Assembly: GCA_002439555.1 (NCBI GenBank)
Contig: DJOC01000031.1
Location: 1-9,590, forward strand
Source: Caryophanales bacterium UBA6448
GTDB taxonomy: Bacteria > Bacillota_I > Bacilli_A > RF39 > UBA660
Direction: 5' to 3'
DNA length: 9,590 bases
A model generated the notes under the pieces. It ran no database searches. It saw nothing but the letters and a program-made list of their open reading frames with translations, and was not told the DNA's origin. Positions 6,536-9,590 of the stretch are shown here, one piece after another. A program made the position numbers and the translations under genes. Within the stretch, counting starts at the first letter, position 1. Every line of letters starts with the position of its first letter.

Positions 6536-6868
6536 ATGATATTACAAATAAGTGATGATGAAAATATAAAAGTAAAAATAGCAAATAATTTTTTTAAGAA
6601 ACTAATTGGTTTTATGGGTAAAAAAGATTTTGATTATGGAATAATATTTCCCAAAACAAATTCAATTCACACTTTTTTTATGAAAGAAAACATTGATGTA
6701 ATTGGTTTTGATAATCACGGAATAATTATTTTTAAGGCAGTCAATGTTGAAAAAAATAAAGTTATCGTAATAAAGGAACAATTAAAAAATACAAACATTT
6801 TAGAAATGCCTGCATTTAAATCAAAAAAATTAAAAATGTATGATAAATTAACCTTTATACGTAAATAA
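6536..6868 (+). CDS. DUF192 family protein
   Basis: A 110-residue protein matching the DUF192 family. The family landmarks appear in order: FFKKLIGFMG (19-28), a GIIFP segment (35-39), TFFMKENIDVIGFD (46-59, where most members have FWMKNT and then IDxIF), and ILEMPAF (88-94) with a following YDKLTF. The fold is a small beta-barrel; its biochemical function is not established. Many members carry a signal peptide, but this one has none and should be cytoplasmic. GGAG (6524-6527) is eight bases before the ATG. It is transcribed alone, divergent from the exported pilin-like gene, and its last 21 bases overlap the 3' end of obgE on the other strand. I see no terminator hairpin for it. Confidence 0.85.
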   Translation: MILQISDDENIKVKIANNFFKKLIGFMGKKDFDYGIIFPKTNSIHTFFMKENIDVIGFDNHGIIIFKAVNVEKNKVIVIKEQLKNTNILEMPAFKSKKLKMYDKLTFIRK

Positions 6869-8116
6869 ATAATCGTTTATTGCTACATCATCACCAGGTT
6901 TAGCACCCATTTTTTCTAATGTTTCTTCGACACCCATCGCACGAAGTATTCTACCAAAGCGAAGAACACCCTCTTCTTCTGTAAATTTAGTCATATTAAA
7001 TAACCTTTCAATTTCTTTACCTGTAACAACCCAAGTATCACCATCTTTAGTTATTTCATAAGGTTTATCTTTTTTAAATTTAATATAAACTTCTTCCTCG
7101 AACTCATCTTTATCGTAAGAAAATTCTTCTTCAGTTTTTAAAGTTTCATTTATCTTATTTAATAAATCATCAATACCTTGATGCGTTATAGAGCTTATTT
7201 CAAATATATCTTTATCTGGATAAGCTTTTTTAAATTCCACTAAATTATCTTTACTATCGGGCATATCCATTTTTGAGGCAACAATAATTTCTTTTTTATT
7301 TGCAAGTTTTTTAGAGTATTTAGAAAGTTCTTCCCTGATTACTTTATAATCATTAATAGGATCATTACCCTCCATTTTAGACATATTAACCATATGTACT
7401 AACACTTTACATCTATCAGCGTGGCGTAAGAATCTATCTCCTAAACCGACGCCTTCACTTGCTCCTTCGATTAAACCAGGAAGGTCCGCTACGACAAAAG
7501 AATCACTACCTAATTTAACTACTCCTAAATTTGGTGATAATGTAGTAAAATGATAACTTGCTATTTTAGGTTTTGCCGAAGATATTACACTTAAAAATGT
7601 TGATTTACCAACACTTGGCATTCCCACAAGTCCAACATCCGCTAAAACTTTTAGTTCGCATCTTAAATATTTAATTTCCCCTTGTTCACCATTTTCTGAA
7701 AACTTTGGAGCAGGATTTTCATGAGTTGCAAAGGCTTTATTACCTCTTCCACCTCTTCCACCATGAGCCACAATTACAGATTGATTGTCCTCAACAATAT
7801 CGCTAACAATAAGGCCAGTATCATCATCATAAACTGTAGTTCCAAGAGGCACTTTAATAATGATATCTTCACTATTTTTACCATATTTATTAGAGCCCAT
7901 ACCATTTTCACCTTTTTTACCTTTAATAATTTTTTGAAATCTTAAATCTACTAAAGTTTTTAAGGATTTATCTCCGACAAAAACGATATTACTTCCTCTT
8001 CCACCATTTCCACCATCTGGTCCACCCATAGGTACAAATTTTTCTCTACGAAAGGAAGTACATCCCATACCTCCATCACCCGCAATTAATTTAACTTTAA
8101 CTTCATCAACAAACAT
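6848..8116 (-). CDS. obgE: GTPase Obg, ribosome-associated
   Basis: A 422-residue Obg GTPase, normal length, which acts in late assembly of the large ribosomal subunit and in stress responses. The glycine-rich Obg fold occupies about 1-158 (GPDGGNGGRG at 32-41, HGGRGGRGN at 118-126). The GTPase domain has G1 GMPSVGKST (165-173), switch I FTTLSPNLG (190-198) and G3 DLPG (211-214). G4 is ASKMD (280-284), with Ser281 where most members have the Asn of NKxD; G5 is the SSITHQG region (308-314). A C-terminal OCT domain follows (about 335-422), ending LFTYKG. The ATG at 8116 is separated by one base from the stop of the preceding gene, whose end carries the GGGGAAG ribosome site. It is the last gene of the L21 operon. 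Its 3' end overlaps the DUF192 gene, with no terminator seen. Confidence 0.97.
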   Translation of the reverse strand: MFVDEVKVKLIAGDGGMGCTSFRREKFVPMGGPDGGNGGRGSNIVFVGDKSLKTLVDLRFQKIIKGKKGENGMGSNKYGKNSEDIIIKVPLGTTVYDDDTGLIVSDIVEDNQSVIVAHGGRGGRGNKAFATHENPAPKFSENGEQGEIKYLRCELKVLADVGLVGMPSVGKSTFLSVISSAKPKIASYHFTTLSPNLGVVKLGSDSFVVADLPGLIEGASEGVGLGDRFLRHADRCKVLVHMVNMSKMEGNDPINDYKVIREELSKYSKKLANKKEIIVASKMDMPDSKDNLVEFKKAYPDKDIFEISSITHQGIDDLLNKINETLKTEEEFSYDKDEFEEEVYIKFKKDKPYEITKDGDTWVVTGKEIERLFNMTKFTEEEGVLRFGRILRAMGVEETLEKMGAKPGDDVAINDYLFTYKG

Positions 8117-8117
8117 A

Positions 8118-8498
8118 TTATCTTCCCCTTAAACTTATATCTATTGTATCAAATTCCTTATAATTTGCATAGTAAGAAATCATTTCTACAATAATTTCTT
8201 TTAAAATTGCATTACTTTCACTATACATATTATTTTCATTAAAGTACTTACTCATACATTTTGCATAATTAATATTATTTCTAATAGTCTTTTTCTTTTC
8301 AAAATCATATTGATTTAAATCATAAGAACAAAATAAAATACTTATATAATAAAATAAATCACTTAATACTTTATTTTTTTCTTCATCCTCAAGATAATCT
8401 ATATATAATATTCCATCTGAAAAATAATCACTAAATTTTGTAATATTAATTCCCATTGGAAGTGGTAATACTTTTTCATCAATACTAATTAAATACAT
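8118..8498 (-). CDS. Unrecognised 126-residue protein at the spo0B position
   Basis: A soluble protein with no signal peptide or clear membrane helix, beginning MYLISIDEKVLPLPMGINI. It is probably mixed alpha/beta at the start (FSDGILYIDYLEDEE) and helical afterwards. I do not recognise the family. It sits between rpmA and obgE, where Bacillus has spo0B, but it is shorter than Spo0B and shows no HxxxN-type phosphorylation helix, so homology is not supported. It has a strong GGGAGG site (8505-8510) before the ATG at 8498, and its stop is one base from the obgE ATG, which makes translational coupling with obgE likely. A terminator-like hairpin separates it from rpmA. Codon use matches its neighbours. 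The gene is real; the role is unknown, and a link with Obg is inferred only from position. Confidence 0.75.
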   Translation of the reverse strand: MYLISIDEKVLPLPMGINITKFSDYFSDGILYIDYLEDEEKNKVLSDLFYYISILFCSYDLNQYDFEKKKTIRNNINYAKCMSKYFNENNMYSESNAILKEIIVEMISYYANYKEFDTIDISLRGR

Positions 8499-8512
8499 AA
8501 TAAACCTCCCTT

Positions 8513-8536
8513 AAAAAAAATGCCTATAAGGCATTA
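8513..8536 (-). terminator. Terminator-like hairpin between rpmA and the spo0B-position gene
   Basis: On the minus strand AATGCCT (8529-8535) pairs perfectly with AGGCATT (8519-8525) around a three-base loop, followed by T from 8518 to 8513. It overlaps the rpmA stop codon. Only about 15 bases lie between it and the next ATG, too few for a full promoter, so it probably attenuates rather than ends transcription. Confidence 0.7.
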
Positions 8537-8818
8537 TTTTTCATAAACAGATACTTTTTTCTTATCTTTACCCATTCTTTCATACTTAACAGTTCCACTA
8601 ACTTTAGCAAATAAAGTATGATCTTTTCCCATTCCTACATTAGTACCTGGGTAAATTCTAGTTCCTCTTTGACGGTAAATAATACTTCCAGCATTACATG
8701 TTTGTCCATCAGAAAGTTTAGCACCTAATCTACGACCTGCTGAATCACGATTGTTCTTTGTAGAACCTTGAGCCTTAACGTGAGCAAATCTTTGAATATT
8801 TAAACTAATAAATAACAT
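8534..8818 (-). CDS. rpmA: 50S ribosomal protein L27 with cleavable N-terminus
   Basis: A 94-residue L27 of the large subunit, near the peptidyl-transferase centre. The core is unmistakable: GSTKNNRDSAGRRLGAKLSD near residues 18-37, then IIYRQRGTRIYPGTNVGMGK. Before it comes an N-terminal extension, MLFISLNIQRFA, typical of Firmicutes L27 precursors, which Prp cleaves before the Ala that follows the aromatic residue (expected between Phe11 and Ala12). The mature start would be AHVKAQGST, compared with the more usual AxKKGxGST. GGAG upstream supports the ATG at 8818. It follows prp by 19 bases in the same operon, fitting the protease-substrate pairing, and ends on a terminator-like hairpin. 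Confidence 0.96.
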   Translation of the reverse strand: MLFISLNIQRFAHVKAQGSTKNNRDSAGRRLGAKLSDGQTCNAGSIIYRQRGTRIYPGTNVGMGKDHTLFAKVSGTVKYERMGKDKKKVSVYEK

Positions 8819-8837
8819 TTCTTATTCTCCTTTACTA

Positions 8838-9134
8838 TTATTTTTCTTCATTAACTTTAATATTTTTAGGATAACTTTTTTCTAAATCTTTAAGAATAGT
8901 CATCATATTTAAAATTAATGAGTTTGTAATATCATCAGATAAAAGAACTTTTATTTCCATATATTCATCATTATCTAGAAATTCAATACTTTTTTCATTG
9001 ATATTTAATAGACCATTTACAGTAGTATAAATTATACTTGATACGCTAGCACATACAATATCTTTACCAGCATTATCATAACCTGCATGTCCAGTTATTT
9101 TAATAACATTTCCATCTTTATTAACTTTAATCAT
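8838..9134 (-). CDS. prp: Ribosomal-processing cysteine protease Prp
   Basis: A 98-residue member of the YsxB/Prp family, the cysteine protease that removes the N-terminal extension of L27 in Firmicutes and their relatives. The catalytic pair is visible: His16 in ITGHAGYDNAGKD and Cys28 in DIVCASVSSIIYT, the two most conserved parts of the family. The length is usual (around 100 residues). The start at 9134 lies two bases after the rplU stop, and the upstream ribosome site is weak, so it is probably translated by coupling to rplU. It sits between rplU and rpmA, as in Bacillus (rplU-ysxB-rpmA), next to the gene for its predicted substrate. Confidence 0.94.
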   Translation of the reverse strand: MIKVNKDGNVIKITGHAGYDNAGKDIVCASVSSIIYTTVNGLLNINEKSIEFLDNDEYMEIKVLLSDDITNSLILNMMTILKDLEKSYPKNIKVNEEK

Positions 9135-9136
9135 TA

Positions 9137-9436
9137 TTAACCATTAATTTTTTTAACTTCAACTAAAGTATAAGCTTGTCTATGTCCTTGTGTTTTTCTA
9201 AATTTCTTTTTAGGACGATAATGGAATACTTTTATTTTTTTACCTCTACCATTTTTAATAACTTCAGCTTCAACTGATGCTCCTTTTACAAATGGTTTTC
9301 CAGCTTTTCCATCAACAAATAATACTTCATCGAAAACAACTTTTTGTCCAGCTTCAACATCTAATTTTTCAACATAGATGCGGCTATTTTCTTCAACATA
9401 ATATTGTTTTCCACCTGTTTTAATTATAGCTTTCAT
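9137..9436 (-). CDS. rplU: 50S ribosomal protein L21
   Basis: A 99-residue L21, about the normal length. The start MKAIIKTGGKQYYVEEN and the basic segment YRPKKKFRKTQGHRQAYT near residues 73-90 are characteristic, as is KLDVEAGQKVVFDEVLFV in the middle. It binds 23S rRNA in the large subunit. GGAGG (9444-9448) is seven bases before the ATG. It is the first gene of the rplU-prp-rpmA-orf-obgE operon, preceded by a structured leader in which excess L21 is thought to repress its own operon in Firmicutes (family knowledge; the mechanism is not visible here). Confidence 0.97.
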   Translation of the reverse strand: MKAIIKTGGKQYYVEENSRIYVEKLDVEAGQKVVFDEVLFVDGKAGKPFVKGASVEAEVIKNGRGKKIKVFHYRPKKKFRKTQGHRQAYTLVEVKKING

Positions 9437-9439
9437 TTC

Positions 9440-9522
9440 TTTTCCTCCTTTTCATAAGTCACACCTGTAAGGTAAGATAATCTTTTAAAAACCTTTTTAG
9501 AGTGGATGAAATGACTTAAAAC
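9440..9522 (-). ncRNA. L21 leader RNA (cis-regulatory)
   Basis: The transcribed leader of rplU, from about 9522 to the ribosome site, folds: AAGTCA (9512-9517) can pair with TGACTT (9456-9461), enclosing a small hairpin ACCT-TAC-AGGT (9463-9473). The end, GACTTATGAAAAGGAGG, places GGAGG just after the closing stem. Position before rplU and this architecture fit the Firmicutes L21 leader element that I know as a family. I judged this by eye, not by covariance search. Confidence 0.65.
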
Positions 9523-9528
9523 ACTAAA

Positions 9529-9558
9529 ATTATACCAAAAAATCCTTGATATAGTCAA
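9529..9558 (-). promoter_or_regulatory. Promoter of the rplU-obgE operon
   Basis: On the minus strand TTGACT (9553-9558) and TATAAT (9529-9534) are 18 bases apart, with TGG before TATAAT making an extended -10. This is a strong promoter, as expected for ribosomal protein genes. Its -35 lies inside the stem and loop of the terminator hairpin at 9537-9567. Confidence 0.85.
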
Positions 9559-9567
9559 GGATTTTTT
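9537..9567. terminator. Bidirectional terminator upstream of the rplU operon
   Basis: AAAAAATCCTTGA (9537-9549) pairs perfectly with TCAAGGATTTTTT (9555-9567) around a five-base loop. T-runs follow on both strands. It would end a minus-strand gene lying to the right of the window, just before the rplU promoter. Confidence 0.8.
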
Positions 9568-9590
9568 TAAAGAATATTTTCGTTTGTACC

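Noticed and set aside
7721..7945. Plus-strand open frame of 74 codons opposite obgE
   Set aside because: It mirrors the conserved Gly-rich part of obgE; Ser/Thr/Ile bias is as expected from the reverse complement.
8118..8498. Calling this gene spo0B
   Set aside because: Position matches Bacillus but the protein is shorter and no Spo0B-like phosphorylated helix can be seen.
9567..9590. Possible end of a minus-strand gene at the right edge (residues GTNENIL then TAA)
   Set aside because: The frame is open and the terminator position fits, but seven codons are too few to support a gene call.

Overview
This window is very A+T-rich, with short gaps between genes, GGAGG-type ribosome binding sites and standard -35/-10 promoters. 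Together with the gene order rplU-prp-rpmA-(orf)-obgE, this points to a low-GC Firmicutes/Bacilli lineage, plausibly an uncultured gut-type RF39/Mollicutes relative. That placement is inference. Every tryptophan codon I checked is TGG and no TGA is used as a sense codon. The standard bacterial code therefore fits best.

Layout: (1) Bases 3-203 are the tail of an unrecognised plus-strand gene. It is followed by a strong promoter and a short rpmB (ribosomal protein L28, 295-462). (2) A hairpin at 461-496 terminates rpmB and a convergent minus-strand operon. That operon spans 4208 to 495 and reads HPt protein, then PAS-like/receiver/degenerate HD-GYP protein, then seven-helix hybrid histidine kinase. 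The three genes overlap and hold every module of a His-Asp-His-Asp phosphorelay. (3) A two-gene minus-strand unit (5354-4278) encodes a membrane-anchored coiled-coil protein of unknown function and a LemA family protein. (4) A single gene (6401-5451) encodes an anchored, exported pilin/TasA-like protein whose beta-rich body carries cysteine repeats. It has a consensus promoter and a terminator. (5) Divergent from it is a plus-strand DUF192 protein (6536-6868), whose 3' end overlaps the 3' end of obgE. (6) The ribosome operon (9436-6848, minus strand) runs rplU (L21), prp (L27-processing protease), rpmA (L27 with a cleavable N-terminus), an unrecognised 126-residue protein at the place where Bacillus has spo0B, and obgE. 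It starts from an extended -10 promoter whose -35 lies inside a terminator hairpin. Its leader looks like the known L21 leader RNA.

How the genes may work together: the phosphorelay would pass phosphate from a membrane sensor to an output protein that has lost most of the metal ligands of an active HD-GYP phosphodiesterase. It therefore probably acts by binding rather than by hydrolysis. In the ribosome operon, Prp is predicted to trim the L27 precursor encoded by the next gene. The most distinctive parts are the phosphorelay with its degenerate output domain, the cysteine repeats inserted in the exported protein, and the orphan gene at the spo0B position. I saw no mobile element, CRISPR array, tRNA or rRNA gene.
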